The notes beneath the pieces are model-generated. The model had not been told where the DNA came from. It made no database searches and was given only the letters and a program-made list of their open reading frames with translations. A program made the translations under genes and the position numbers. Below are positions 16,677 to 27,600 of a DNA stretch of 64,000 nucleotides, in pieces. Source of the DNA: Ancylomarina salipaludis (GTDB taxonomy: Bacteria > Bacteroidota > Bacteroidia > Bacteroidales > Marinifilaceae); the NCBI RefSeq assembly GCF_004122035.1, contig NZ_SAXA01000001.1, positions 434,001-498,000 on the forward strand. The letters run 5' to 3'. Position 1 is the stretch's first letter; each line of letters opens with the position of its first letter.

Positions 16677-18005
16677 ATGTTGCAAGGGAAGAAAGTCGCT
16701 TTTTACACATTAGGTTGCAAATTAAATTTTTCAGAAACTTCGACCATCGGTCGCTCATTCAAAGAAATGGGTTTCGAAACAGTTAAGACAACTGAAAAAG
16801 CTGATATTTATGTCATCAACACCTGTTCAGTTACCGATCAGGCAGACAAAAAATGTCGACAAGCCATAAAAAAAATCATCAAGACAAATCCCAATGCTTT
16901 TGTTGTTGTGATTGGCTGTTACGCTCAACTCAAGCCCCAGGAAATTTCACAAATTCCCGGTGTTGACTTGGTTTTGGGAACCAATGAAAAATTTAATATC
17001 CATAAATACATCGACCATCTTGAGAAAAAAGGAACAGGTGAAATGCACCCCTGCGAAGTGGAATCGGTGAAAGATTTTCAAGCCTCCTACTCAATGGGAG
17101 ACCGAACACGTTGCTTCTTAAAAATTCAAGATGGATGCAATTACTTCTGCACATACTGCACCATCCCGTTTGCACGAGGTGGCAGCCGTAATATGAGCAT
17201 AGCAGACACAATATTGGAAGCAGAAAAAGTAGCAGTACAAGGGGCTAAAGAAATCATTCTGACAGGTGTGAACATTGGTGATTTTGGGCAAAGTACGAAT
17301 GAAACTTTCTACGATTTGATTCAGGCACTTGAAAAAGTAAATGGTATCGAACGCTATCGTATTTCATCCATCGAGCCAAACCTGCTTAGTAATGAAATCA
17401 TTGAATTTGTAGCCCAATCGAAAAAGTTTGTCAATCATTTTCATATTCCCTTACAGGCCGGATCTAACCATGTGCTGAAACTGATGAAACGCCGATACAA
17501 TCGTGAACTTTTTGCTCAGCGTATTACTAAAATAAAAGAACTGACTCCTGATGCTTTTATTGGGGTTGATGTTATTGCAGGTAGCCGGGGCGAAAGAGAA
17601 GAGGATTTTATTGATGCTTACAATTTCATCAACGAGATACCAATCTCTCAGTTACACGTTTTTCCATATTCTGAGCGACAAGGAACAAAAGCTCTCGAAA
17701 TTAAAGAAACAGTTAGCCCTGAAGACAAAAAGAAAAGAGCCAAGATGCTTCAAATTTTATCCGAGAAGAAATTAAGAGCATTTTATCAAAGCTTTTTAGG
17801 GAGCAATGCAAAAGTTCTGTTCGAAGATCACAATAGCAATGGAATGATGTATGGGTTTACTGAAAATTATATTAAAGTTGAGATTGAATACAACCAAAAT
17901 CTGAGCAACAGGATTGCTGAAGTTCATTTATTGGAAATAAATGATAATGGCAATGTAAAAGTTAAACTTATCGATGAAAAAAGTTTTAAATTTAGACTTG
18001 CTTAA
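16677..18005 (+). CDS. mtaB: tRNA t6A37 methylthiotransferase MtaB
   Basis: The 442-residue product has the three domains of a methylthiotransferase. The N-terminal UPF0004 domain carries Cys14, Cys50 and Cys81 for the auxiliary Fe-S cluster. The radical-SAM domain has CNYFCTYC (Cys154, 158, 161), and a TRAM-like C-terminus follows. The opening FYTLGCKLNFSE is typical of the MtaB branch, as opposed to MiaB or RimO. It converts t6A37 to ms2t6A37 in tRNAs reading ANN codons. It has a recognisable ribosome-binding site (AAAGGAG), which is uncommon in this window. Confidence 0.93.
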   Translation: MLQGKKVAFYTLGCKLNFSETSTIGRSFKEMGFETVKTTEKADIYVINTCSVTDQADKKCRQAIKKIIKTNPNAFVVVIGCYAQLKPQEISQIPGVDLVLGTNEKFNIHKYIDHLEKKGTGEMHPCEVESVKDFQASYSMGDRTRCFLKIQDGCNYFCTYCTIPFARGGSRNMSIADTILEAEKVAVQGAKEIILTGVNIGDFGQSTNETFYDLIQALEKVNGIERYRISSIEPNLLSNEIIEFVAQSKKFVNHFHIPLQAGSNHVLKLMKRRYNRELFAQRITKIKELTPDAFIGVDVIAGSRGEREEDFIDAYNFINEIPISQLHVFPYSERQGTKALEIKETVSPEDKKKRAKMLQILSEKKLRAFYQSFLGSNAKVLFEDHNSNGMMYGFTENYIKVEIEYNQNLSNRIAEVHLLEINDNGNVKVKLIDEKSFKFRLA

Positions 18006-18030
18006 ATCCTAACACATAGTCCTACATCAA

Positions 18031-18828
18031 ATGATAAATCTCGAATCAGTTTGTAAACAAACTCAGGAAATTGCCATTGAAGTTGGCGCTTTTATAAAAG
18101 AACAACAATCAAAAATCAAGACGGATGACGTTGAAAATAAAGGCAAACATGATTTTGTAACTTTTGTAGATAAGAGTTCTGAAAGCAGAATTATCGAAGC
18201 ATTAAAACCTTTGATTCCTGATGCGGGTTTTATTGCTGAAGAAGGCACTGAAACGCTTACCGGAGAGCATTACAACTGGATTATTGATCCCTTGGACGGC
18301 ACCACAAACTACATACATGGGTTTTCACCCTTTGCAATTAGTATTGCTCTAAAAAAAGACGATCAAATCGTTCTCGGCGTGGTATACGAAATAAGCCTTG
18401 ACGAATGTTTCTACTCCTGGGAAGGGGCTCCAGCCTATTTGAATGGGGAAATCATTCAGGTTTCAAAAGCAACTTCTATAGAATCAAGCCTTGTGGGAAC
18501 CGGCTTTCCATACCGGGATTTCGATCAATTGGATACCTATATCGATTTACTCAAGTTTCTGTGCATAAACTCTCAGGGCATTCGCCGTCCCGGATCAGCA
18601 GCAACTGATCTGGCCTATGTCGCCTGTGGTCGTTTTGATGCGTTCTATGAATATGGCCTTCAGGCTTGGGATGTAGCGGCAGGAGCCTTTCTAGTTCAAC
18701 AGGCAGGAGGTAAAGTTTGTGATTTTAAAGGCCAAAACAATTATATTTTTGGACAAGAAATAATTGCGACGAATCCGCATAACTTTCTTGAATTCAAAAA
18801 TTGTGTTCAGAAGTTCATGCTAAAATAA
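18031..18828 (+). CDS. Inositol monophosphatase-family phosphatase
   Basis: The 265-residue protein shows the lithium-sensitive phosphatase motifs: the metal-binding acid pair in AEEGTE (about 69-73), IIDPLDGTTNYIHG (84-97), and the C-terminal AWDVAAGAFLVQQAGG. Members dephosphorylate myo-inositol phosphates, and some act on 3'-phosphoadenosine phosphate (CysQ). The complete DPLDGT motif with a following N-Y/F-x-H-G favours the inositol phosphatase (SuhB) branch. It is 25 nt after mtaB and 30 nt before the acyltransferase, so the genes at 16.7-20.8 kb look like one operon. Confidence 0.9.
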   Translation: MINLESVCKQTQEIAIEVGAFIKEQQSKIKTDDVENKGKHDFVTFVDKSSESRIIEALKPLIPDAGFIAEEGTETLTGEHYNWIIDPLDGTTNYIHGFSPFAISIALKKDDQIVLGVVYEISLDECFYSWEGAPAYLNGEIIQVSKATSIESSLVGTGFPYRDFDQLDTYIDLLKFLCINSQGIRRPGSAATDLAYVACGRFDAFYEYGLQAWDVAAGAFLVQQAGGKVCDFKGQNNYIFGQEIIATNPHNFLEFKNCVQKFMLK

Positions 18829-18858
18829 GGCTCACAATTCATCTATATTTATTTATCT

Positions 18859-19740
18859 ATGACTCCGTTTTTTTCATATTTGGCTTATGCCTTTTGTCGT
18901 TTCTTGAGCTTTCTCCCATTGCGGGTATTGTATCTTCTTTCTGATTTTGTTTTTTTCATTACCTACAGAGTCATAGCTTATCGAAAAAAAGTGGTCAATC
19001 AGAACCTTAAAAATTCTTTCCCTGAAAAAACGTCTGAGGAGATCCGAAAAATCAGAAAAGAATTCTACCACCATTTTTGTGATTCCTTTGTTGAAACAAT
19101 CAAACTCTGGAATATCAGTCAGGATGAGATGCTAAAGCGTTGTGTTTGCAAACAACCCGACTTTTTCAATCAATACAAAGAGCAAGGCCAAAGTGTGGTT
19201 GCCGTTTTAGGACATTATGGCAACTGGGAGTGGTTAACCTCATTTGCTGTGTACAATACAGGAGATTTCCTAACCATATACAAACCCTTGCACAACAAAG
19301 TATTTGATAAGATGTTCATCAAAATCAGAGAACGTTTTGGAGCTCAAACCTTAGCCAAAAATGACACACTACGCACCATGATTAAGCATAAAAACCAGGG
19401 GCATTTTACCATTACTGCGTTTATTGGCGATCAAACTCCAAACAGAAGAAACCTGCATTATTGGACCAATTTTCTGAATCAGGACACGCCCATTCTACAA
19501 GGAACTGAGCGTATTGCGAAAAAACTGGATCAAGCCGTAGTTTATGTCAAAATGACTAAGATTAAACGTGGGTATTACGAATACGAATTCATTCCAATTA
19601 CTGATAAACCAAATAAAACTGAAGAGAACGAAATTACAGAATTACATACGCGTTTGCTTGAAAATATTATAAAAGAAAAGCCATCCTACTGGTTATGGTC
19701 ACATAAACGTTGGAAACACAACAGAAAAGCCCAATCCTAA
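18859..19740 (+). CDS. Lysophospholipid/lipid A acyltransferase (LpxL/HtrB family)
   Basis: The 293-residue protein has an N-terminal membrane anchor (about 8-40) and the acyltransferase H-x4-E motif GHYGNWEW (His119, Glu124). Downstream family blocks are IGDQTPNRR and the C-terminal PSYWLWSHKRWK. The family adds a secondary acyl chain to lipid A at the inner membrane. Some Bacteroidota members may act on other lipids, so I give no gene symbol. It precedes a glycosyltransferase, which fits an envelope-lipid role. Confidence 0.88.
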   Translation: MTPFFSYLAYAFCRFLSFLPLRVLYLLSDFVFFITYRVIAYRKKVVNQNLKNSFPEKTSEEIRKIRKEFYHHFCDSFVETIKLWNISQDEMLKRCVCKQPDFFNQYKEQGQSVVAVLGHYGNWEWLTSFAVYNTGDFLTIYKPLHNKVFDKMFIKIRERFGAQTLAKNDTLRTMIKHKNQGHFTITAFIGDQTPNRRNLHYWTNFLNQDTPILQGTERIAKKLDQAVVYVKMTKIKRGYYEYEFIPITDKPNKTEENEITELHTRLLENIIKEKPSYWLWSHKRWKHNRKAQS

Positions 19741-19789
19741 TCTTTGCTTATTTTTAGCTCACTATTAACAACAAGTCCAAAACAAAATC

Positions 19790-20812
19790 ATGAATAAAAT
19801 TGCAGTGGTTATCCTAAACTGGAACGGAAAGAAATTATTAGAACAATTTCTGCCTTCTGTCACCAAATTTTCGAATCGGGAATGGGCCGAAGTTGTGGTT
19901 ATTGACAACGATTCTACTGACGATTCAATTGACTTTATTAAAAAAGAATATCCTGAGCTTAAAACCATAATTCTGGATAAAAACTATGGATTTGCCGATG
20001 GTTACAACAAGGGCTTAGATCAACTCAACCATGACTATTTCGTTCTTCTAAACTCTGATGTTGAAGTGAGTGAAAACTGGCTTGATCCTATCTATAACTT
20101 ATTCGAGAGAGAAACTGATATTGTAGCTGCCCAACCCAAAATTAAAGCCTTCAATAAAAAGACAGACTTTGAATATGCCGGTGCTTCAGGAGGCTATATT
20201 GATCATCTGGGTTATCCTTTTTGCAGAGGACGTGTATTGGACAGCATTGAAACTGATTCAGGACAATACGATCAACTCACCGATGTGATGTGGGCCAGCG
20301 GTGCCGCACTTTTCATCCGATCTGAAGTGTATAAAAAACTAGGGGGACTCGATGCTGATTTCTTTGCACATATGGAAGAAATTGACCTTTGCTGGAGAAT
20401 AAAGAACCGAGGTTTCCGCATTGTCTGCCATCCTGAGAGTGTGGTTTATCATGTTGGCGGAGCCACACTACCCAATCACAGTTCACGCAAATTACATTTG
20501 AATTTCAGAAACAATCTTTTTATGCTCTATAAAAATTTACCTTCTGAAAAACTCATCACAACTCTATTGCTAAGAATGATTTTAGATGGTGTAGCAGGTG
20601 TAAAATTTCTACTTAGTCTTGAATTCGACAACCTGATGGCTTTGTTAAAGGCTCACTACTCTTTTTACAAAAACCTAAGTAAGATGCGTGAAAAAAGGCG
20701 TAAACTAAATCCTCTGGTTACAAAAGAATTTCACCACGAAATCTATACAGGCAGCATCATTGCTGACTATTTTATTCAGAATAAAAAGAAATTTTCCGAT
20801 TTAAGGTTCTAG
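19790..20812 (+). CDS. Family 2 glycosyltransferase
   Basis: The 340-residue protein is a GT-A-fold glycosyltransferase. It has an N-terminal VVILNWNGKK, nucleotide-binding VVIDNDSTDDS, the DxD-type LLNSDVEVSE (about 85-94) and an acceptor region MWASGAALFIRSEV with MEEIDLCWRIKNRG. This pattern is shared with rhamnosyl- and other deoxysugar transferases (WcaA/RfbN-like). I see no membrane helix except possibly a weak one near 260-280. It follows the acyltransferase by 49 nt, and substrate and product are unknown. Confidence 0.88.
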   Translation: MNKIAVVILNWNGKKLLEQFLPSVTKFSNREWAEVVVIDNDSTDDSIDFIKKEYPELKTIILDKNYGFADGYNKGLDQLNHDYFVLLNSDVEVSENWLDPIYNLFERETDIVAAQPKIKAFNKKTDFEYAGASGGYIDHLGYPFCRGRVLDSIETDSGQYDQLTDVMWASGAALFIRSEVYKKLGGLDADFFAHMEEIDLCWRIKNRGFRIVCHPESVVYHVGGATLPNHSSRKLHLNFRNNLFMLYKNLPSEKLITTLLLRMILDGVAGVKFLLSLEFDNLMALLKAHYSFYKNLSKMREKRRKLNPLVTKEFHHEIYTGSIIADYFIQNKKKFSDLRF

Positions 20813-20824
20813 CACGAGGCCTCC

Positions 20825-21148
20825 TTATTTTGCCGTAAATTTCAATCCGATTATTGCGACCAATAGTAGAAATAAAAAGAAGATACGAGCAAAGTGTACA
20901 CTCTCGCCAAACAATATAATACCCAATATTGCTGTGGCAAAAGCTCCGATACCTGTCCAAACAGCATAAGCTGTCCCCACAGGCAAATTCTTAAGTGCCA
21001 TGCCAAGGAAATAAAGGCTGATTCCCATTGCAATAACGGTAAATACACTCGGCCACAAACGAGTAAATCCTTGTGTATATTTTAATCCTATGGCCCAAGC
21101 CGCTTCAAAAAATCCGGCAATCAACAAATAAACCCAAGCTAAATTCAT
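20825..21148 (-). CDS. gdx: Small multidrug resistance-family guanidinium exporter (Gdx/SugE)
   Basis: The 107-residue protein has four membrane helices and the family's essential glutamate in helix 1 (Glu15, FFEAAW). LKYTQGFTRLWPS and NLPVGTAYAVWTGIGA closely match the SugE/Gdx subtype, as distinct from EmrE-type multidrug pumps. Gdx exchanges guanidinium for protons. In many bacteria a guanidine riboswitch precedes it. Here the start codon is only 3 nt after the murF stop, so no riboswitch fits and it is co-transcribed with murF. Confidence 0.85.
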   Translation of the reverse strand: MNLAWVYLLIAGFFEAAWAIGLKYTQGFTRLWPSVFTVIAMGISLYFLGMALKNLPVGTAYAVWTGIGAFATAILGIILFGESVHFARIFFLFLLLVAIIGLKFTAK

Positions 21149-21151
21149 ACT

Positions 21152-22441
21152 CTACAATTTCTCTATCGTTTTCTCAAGCTTAATCCCTCTTGAGCCTTTT
21201 ATTAAAATATACTTATTCTTTAAATCCGATTTTTCCAGATATTCCAACAAGTCTTCTACACCTTTAAAAGCTTTGTATTTGTAATCAGAAGCCAGACTTG
21301 CAAAAATATTTCCCACCAATAGCGTATCCGATAATTCCTTCTCTTTCAATAAAGCTAAAACATTGAGATGTTCTTTTTCCGACTCGTCTCCCAACTCCAG
21401 CATATCGCCCAAAATGAGAAATTTATTCTTCATTTTCATCGATGCAAAATTCTCGATAGCAGCACGCATACTCGTTGGGTTGGCATTATACGCATCCAGG
21501 AATAAAACATTGTTCTCTGTTTTTAATAGCTGAGACCGATTATTACTTGGAGTATAAGATTCCAATGCCTCTTTAATATTTATCTCATCGATTTTAAAAT
21601 ATCGACCCAATGTAACTGCTGCAAGGACATTTTCAAAATTATACGCGCCAATAAGCTGTGTTTTAATATACAATTTACCTATTGGTGACCGAAGTTCTAT
21701 AATGAGTTTGGGTTCTGCCTGAAGAAAACGAGCCTTGGAAAAAGCCTCTTCAGAATTGCCATACAGAATTGCTTTTTGTTCATTCAGCATCCCCATCAGG
21801 TGCTCATTATCACAATTTACAAATACTTCTCCCCCATTTTGTGCCAAATAATCGTACAATTCTTTTTTGGTCTTTTTCACCCCCTCAAAAGAACCAAATC
21901 CTTCCAGATGCGCTTTACCAACATTTGTGATTAGACCATAGTTGGGCTCAGCAATTTCACACAACATTTTTATTTCTCCGGGATGATTGGCTCCCATTTC
22001 AACAATCCCAAATTCAGTTTCAGAGTTCATAGCCAACAAAGTCAATGGCACGCCAATATGATTATTGAAATTTCCCTGTGTGGCTGAAGTCTTAAACTTT
22101 TGTTTCAAGACTTCATTTAGCAATTCCTTGGTTGTTGTTTTCCCGTTGGTTCCGGTAATTGCTAAAATCGGAATTCCGAGCTTCCTGCGGTGCTCTCTGG
22201 CCAGATTTTGCAAACAAGTCAGAACATCATCGACCAAAATGAAACGATCATCAATTACATATGCCTGCTCATCAACTATCGCATAACGACAGCCCTTTTC
22301 AAGTGTGCTTAAGGCAAATTTATTCCCATTAAAATTCTCTCCCTTTAAGGCAAAAAACAAGGAATCAGCAACAACATTTCTACTGTCAGTAACAACATGT
22401 GAAAACTTTTGAAACAGGGTATAGATCTCTGAAATATTCAT
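21152..22441 (-). CDS. murF: UDP-N-acetylmuramoyl-tripeptide--D-alanyl-D-alanine ligase
   Basis: The 429-residue product is taken from the Met at 22441. A longer frame to 22498 would run through the gldJ terminator. It is a Mur ligase with P-loop AITGTNGKTTTKEL, EMGANHPGEI, NVGKAHLEGFG and the C-terminal DAYNANPTSM. MurF adds D-Ala-D-Ala to the UDP-MurNAc-tripeptide in the cytoplasm, the last cytoplasmic step of the peptidoglycan stem. murF downstream of gldJ is an arrangement I recall from other Bacteroidota. Confidence 0.95.
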   Translation of the reverse strand: MNISEIYTLFQKFSHVVTDSRNVVADSLFFALKGENFNGNKFALSTLEKGCRYAIVDEQAYVIDDRFILVDDVLTCLQNLAREHRRKLGIPILAITGTNGKTTTKELLNEVLKQKFKTSATQGNFNNHIGVPLTLLAMNSETEFGIVEMGANHPGEIKMLCEIAEPNYGLITNVGKAHLEGFGSFEGVKKTKKELYDYLAQNGGEVFVNCDNEHLMGMLNEQKAILYGNSEEAFSKARFLQAEPKLIIELRSPIGKLYIKTQLIGAYNFENVLAAVTLGRYFKIDEINIKEALESYTPSNNRSQLLKTENNVLFLDAYNANPTSMRAAIENFASMKMKNKFLILGDMLELGDESEKEHLNVLALLKEKELSDTLLVGNIFASLASDYKYKAFKGVEDLLEYLEKSDLKNKYILIKGSRGIKLEKTIEKL

Positions 22442-22487
22442 ATAATGAGCTTGAAATTGAATTAGCGAAATTAAAAAAAATACAAGA

Positions 22488-22520
22488 AAAAACCCCATCG
22501 TTAATCACGATGGGGTAAAT
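22488..22520 (-). terminator. Terminator after gldJ
   Basis: ACCCCATCG (22492-22500) pairs with CGATGGGGT (22508-22516). On the minus strand it is followed by TTTTTTCTTG. It lies between gldJ and the chosen murF start. Confidence 0.85.
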
Positions 22521-22540
22521 CTTATATCATAACATCAAAT

Positions 22541-24052
22541 CTATTTACCTTCTACCGGAGATCCAACATGTGTCATTGCACAACGGAAACCAATATCATC
22601 TCTTGAACTCTTCTGATCTAAGAAACGACGCGCTCCGGGTGACAACCAATACACTCTATCTTTCCATGAACCACCCTTATATACACGAGACTCATCATTG
22701 ATTAGTGTATTATAAGTGTTTTTATTAGCTCCCTGTGCATTCACGTACATTAAAGATGAACCTTTGGTACGAAGTTCGCCATTTGTCCATTCCGTATCCG
22801 GTACAACACTGGATGCTAAATCACCATCTCTATGATTTCTATTATCAGCTGTTCTATAATTTACGCGGTTAACCAATTCCTCATCTTTTTGATTACGGTA
22901 ACGAATACGACCTAAACTATCTTTTTCAGCAATATTACCTTCTTCATCCAATAAAGGCGTTTTGAAGACATTTCCTCTATAAGGATTAAACTCAGCAACA
23001 TCATAAGATGAAAGTGGACGGTAAATATCTGCAACCCATTCATTCACATTACCAGCCATACAATACAAACCAAAATCATTTGGCCAATATGAATCTACCG
23101 GAACGGTCACATCTCCTGCATCATTAAGTGCACCGGCTGATCCCATATAATCACCATTCCCTCTTGAGAAATTGGCCATCATTTCACCTCGGTGCTTTTT
23201 ATCCGCATTCCTAACCCAATGTCCATCCCATGGGTACATCCTCTTATCTCCAATACGCTCTTCAGTAGAATTTCCAATCGTTGCTAAAGCAGCATATTCC
23301 CATTCTGCCTCGGATGGCAAACGATACTTTGGTAAAAGAATACCATCTGACCAACGTACACGACGTTCTTCATTATCAGGATTTAAATCCTTTAAATTGG
23401 TACCAACAACACCTTCGTATTGTCCCATCAAATAAGCTTGAGTATTAAAGTTATTCTCATTTCGTTGATCCGGATTTTCTTTTAAAATCCCCTTCTCAAT
23501 TAAAATTCTTTCGTTGACACGATCAGTACGCCACTCACAAAAATCAGAAGCTTGTTCCCAGGAAACACCCACAACAGGATATTCAGAATACGCTTTATGT
23601 CGTAAATAATTATTCACATAAGGTTCGTTGTAAGCTAACTCTGATCGCCATACCAATGTATCTGGTAAGGCCTTTTTGTACACTTCAGGGTAATCCACAA
23701 ACACACGTTTGGTCCAGTGCAAATATTCTCTATAATCAACATTTCTAACTTCAGTTTTATCGATATAGAAAGAAGGTATTGTGACACGACGTGGCATATT
23801 ATTCCATTCGTACATAACATCATCCTGACTGCGTCCCATTACAAAAGTTCCCCCTTCAATAAATATCAAACCAGGTCCTGTTTTCTGCAAATAACCTTTT
23901 TTGTATTCAAAACCACCGTTTTCAGGATCATTATAGGCCCAACCAGTAGCAGACGAACGCTCTTCCTTACCAATTATACTTTTCACCTTAGAACAAGATG
24001 AAAACAGCAATAAAGTAATTGCAAACGCAGAAAGTAATAAATTCGATTTCAT
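22541..24052 (-). CDS. gldJ: GldJ, type IX secretion/gliding lipoprotein
   Basis: The 503-residue lipoprotein has a lipobox ending at Cys20 (LFSSC) and a formylglycine-generating-enzyme-like (sulfatase-modifying factor) fold. This starts with GLIFIEGGTFVMG and ends with GFRCAMTHVG. The segment SSATGWAYNDPENGGF before the domain is characteristic of GldJ and not GldK/PorK. GldJ sits on the periplasmic face of the outer membrane and stabilises other Gld proteins and the type IX system. It is encoded divergently from porU and porV. The enzyme's catalytic cysteines are not expected, and the domain is structural here. Confidence 0.9.
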   Translation of the reverse strand: MKSNLLLSAFAITLLLFSSCSKVKSIIGKEERSSATGWAYNDPENGGFEYKKGYLQKTGPGLIFIEGGTFVMGRSQDDVMYEWNNMPRRVTIPSFYIDKTEVRNVDYREYLHWTKRVFVDYPEVYKKALPDTLVWRSELAYNEPYVNNYLRHKAYSEYPVVGVSWEQASDFCEWRTDRVNERILIEKGILKENPDQRNENNFNTQAYLMGQYEGVVGTNLKDLNPDNEERRVRWSDGILLPKYRLPSEAEWEYAALATIGNSTEERIGDKRMYPWDGHWVRNADKKHRGEMMANFSRGNGDYMGSAGALNDAGDVTVPVDSYWPNDFGLYCMAGNVNEWVADIYRPLSSYDVAEFNPYRGNVFKTPLLDEEGNIAEKDSLGRIRYRNQKDEELVNRVNYRTADNRNHRDGDLASSVVPDTEWTNGELRTKGSSLMYVNAQGANKNTYNTLINDESRVYKGGSWKDRVYWLSPGARRFLDQKSSRDDIGFRCAMTHVGSPVEGK

Positions 24053-24648
24053 ATGATTAAATTTTCTATTTACTTATAAACTTCCCCTAATAATCACGGG
24101 ATTAAGTACAATCTTGAATATTTATAAGATCAACTCTAAATTAAAATATCTACCATCAAACAATTTGAATAATGCAAGATGATTTAAACTTGACATCTAA
24201 ACTTTATTCATCTGATGAAATTAATGTTTGCAACACACAGATCTATTGAACAATGTATCCATGCGTGGTTCCAATTTACCGATTTTTTAAATCAATAACA
24301 ATTGAAAAAAAGAAAGTTTAAAACTGACTCAATTTTATCAATCGTTAAAGAAAACCATAGTTTAATCAAAAAAAAGGCACTCTTCACCCAACAAATATAA
24401 CTAAAAGTAAATAGAACTTATTGTATCAAATTTTACTTTTTTAGATATTTTCTACATCAGCTCACATTTTACCTAAATACTTATCCCAATTTATGATCTA
24501 TAATTATCTCAATTCAAAACATCTCACACAAGCTTTCTCAAGATATCCCGTTTCAAAAATGATATTATTATTTCTTCATCTAAATTATAAATATATTTAC
24601 TGTCTGTTTAATGGCATAATCTTTCAAAATCCAATCTGAAATTCAAAA
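24053..24648. other. Divergent intergenic region between gldJ and porU
   Basis: This is 596 nt of very AT-rich sequence with no open frame above 60 codons. I found no full TAnnTTTG box close to either start and no strong hairpin. It must hold both promoters, and its length leaves room for regulation or a small RNA. Confidence 0.5.
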
Positions 24649-27600
24649 ATGCGGAAGCTTCTTATTTTTATACTATTATTTACGTCAACTTATTGTTTCC
24701 CTCAGGATACAAAAAAAATTGAACTACATTGGTCGATATCAGAAATATTCACCTCGGAAGGTGAATCAATCCAAACACTCAGTTTCGACAATGCAACTAC
24801 AGAGGCAAGCGTCAACTTTCTTCCTTTTTTTTCTGAGAATTTCAAAATCGGTCAGAATCAAACAAATTATTCCGTAATACTTGAAGAAACCGTTTTTGAG
24901 AATTTATCTCAAGAGGAAATCAAACTCATTAATCCAACTCAAATACCATCCGATTTTGATTTTCAATTAAATGAAGCCGGAATTCGGAAACAAAAATATT
25001 TACAAATCAAATTTCTTCCCATAAGAAGAAATCCCTCAAACGGGCAACTTGAAAAATTAAAGCAATTCAGGATTAAACTAACATCTCAAACTTCCCAAAC
25101 AAGAACTAAAAATGGAAGTAAGGCCTTTTACGCCAACACGTCCATATTATCAAGTGGTAAATGGATTAAAATAAGTGTTGATACAACTGCCATCCATAAG
25201 ATCAGCTATCAACAGCTACTTGATATGGGGATCGAGAATCCGGCTTCTGTCAGAGTATATGGTTCAGGGGGAGGTATGCTTCCTGAAATGAACAATGCGG
25301 AAAAAAGTGATGACTTAATTCTAAATCCTATCTATATGTCAAAAGGAAGCGATGGCGTATTCAATTCAGGAGATTACATTCTATTTTATGCCAAAGGTCC
25401 TCGCTCTTGGAACTATGACAATGAAACCAAAGAATTCATTCATCAAAATCATCTTTACAGCAACACATCTCATTATTTCCTGACTTCGGATAAGACAGCA
25501 TCTCCACTGATTCCAAAAATCGATAATGAGCTAAATCCAAATCTTACTGTCACCGATTTTGATGCTTACAGAGTTGTCGATCTTGACAATAAAAACCTAC
25601 TCCGTTCGGGTCAACTATGGTTTGGACAAATTTTCGATATCACGACCTCATATACAATCCCATTCTATTTTCAGAACCTAAACACGAATAAGACCATCAG
25701 CATCAATACACATGTTGCCGGACGTTCATCTTCAAACACAAAATTCATATTAAGCTCCAATGAAACTCAAATCGGGGAAATTAATATCCCATCAGTAAAC
25801 ACGGGTAGCTATACGGCAACCTATGCTTCACAAGTCAGAGAACGCTTTGATAACTTTAAAGCAGAAGGAGATCAATTCAACATCAAAATTAAATACGAAA
25901 AAGGATCAGCCTCCTCAATCGGCTGGCTGGATTATATGAGATTGAATGCAAGGTGTCAACTCATTTTTGAAGGTGAACAATTGGCTTTTCGCGACACAAG
26001 ATCAATCGGCCCGAGCAATATTGCAAGTTTTAAGCTTAAAAATGCCAACCCGAACACTGTGGTTTGGGATGTAACACAAGCATCACAAGTCAAACAAATA
26101 GCAAGGGAGCTTAATGGAAGTACAGCTATTATTAATGTACCTCAGAATGAATTAAGGGAATTGATTGCTTTCGATCTCAACTCAAAATTTCCCAGCCCTA
26201 AATATGTTGGAGTTGTACAAAATCAAAACTTGCACGGACTCTCTGCCTGCGATCTTATAATTGTCAGTCATCCCGATTTTTTAAGCTATGCAAACCAACT
26301 GGCAGAACTTCACAAAAATCAGGATCAACTAAAGGTATCACTAGTCAGTACCGAAAGTATCTATAATGAATTCTCATCAGGAACAGTTGATGCGGCTGCA
26401 ATACGAAATTTCGTCAAAATGTTTTATGACAGAGCTACAAGCGAAGATGAAATGCCCAAATACCTTCTGCTTTTTGGTGACGGTTCTTACGACAATAAAT
26501 TAGTAAGCAGCAGCAACACAAACAAAATACCAACCTACCAGTCGAGCTATTCCTTATCGCCAACACAATCATTTGTAACCGATGATTTTTTTGGCTTACT
26601 CGACGATAATGAGGGAGGTGCCACAGGTTTGGTTGATATTGGCATTGGTCGTCTACCTGTAAACTCTTCAGAAGAGGCCCGAATTGTCACATCTAAAATA
26701 TTAAACTACAACAAAAATGAAAACTTAGGCAGTTGGCAAACTTCTGTTTGTTTTATTGGTGACGATGAAGATAATAATGTCCATATGCGTGATGCCAATA
26801 AATTGGCAATGCAGCTTGAAAACAATAATCCTAAATACAGGATCCATCGCATATTTTTAGATGCCTTCAAACAGGAAACAACTCCTGCCGGCGATCGCTA
26901 CCCCGCGGTCAACAGAAAAATTGAAGATAATATCAACAAAGGCTGTTTAATTGTTAACTATACCGGGCATGGTAATGAAAATGGCTTAGCTCATGAAAAA
27001 ATAATGATGACTGAAGACATTGAGTCTTGGAAAAACGAAAAATACCTTCCTTTGTTTATGACTGCAACCTGTGAATTCAGTCGATTTGATCAATATCAAA
27101 AACGATCTGCTGGTGAAAGTATTCTTCTCAGAGACAATGGTGGCGGAATTGGCTTATTTACAACAACTCGGTTGGTGTTTTCAACACCCAACTTCTATTT
27201 AAATCAGAATTTCTACAACTACGTTTTTTCAACAAATAATCAAAATGAAAGCTTACGCTTAGGCGATATCATGAGGCTTACAAAAAATGCGAGCGGATCA
27301 AGTAATAATAAACGCAACTTCACCCTATTGGGAGATCCAGCCTTAAAACTGAACTATCCAACAGAAAACATTACAACTTTAAAACTCAACACTATCAATA
27401 TTAACCAAGCTACAGATACACTAAAAGCACTAAGGACAATAACACTATCCGGACAAATTGAAAACCAAAATTCTCAAAAGCTCAATCAATTTAACGGAAT
27501 TCTTTTCGCTACAGTTTTCGATAAATTTTCGGATAAAACAACGCTTGGAAACGATGGAATCCCTTTTGAGTATAGAGAACAAAACAATGCCCTATACTCA

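Noticed and set aside
20825-21148. EmrE-type multidrug pump
   Set aside because: The sequence around helices 1 and 3 follows the SugE/Gdx subtype.
22442-22498. N-terminal extension of MurF by 19 residues
   Set aside because: It would read through the gldJ terminator hairpin and adds a hydrophobic stretch not found in MurF.
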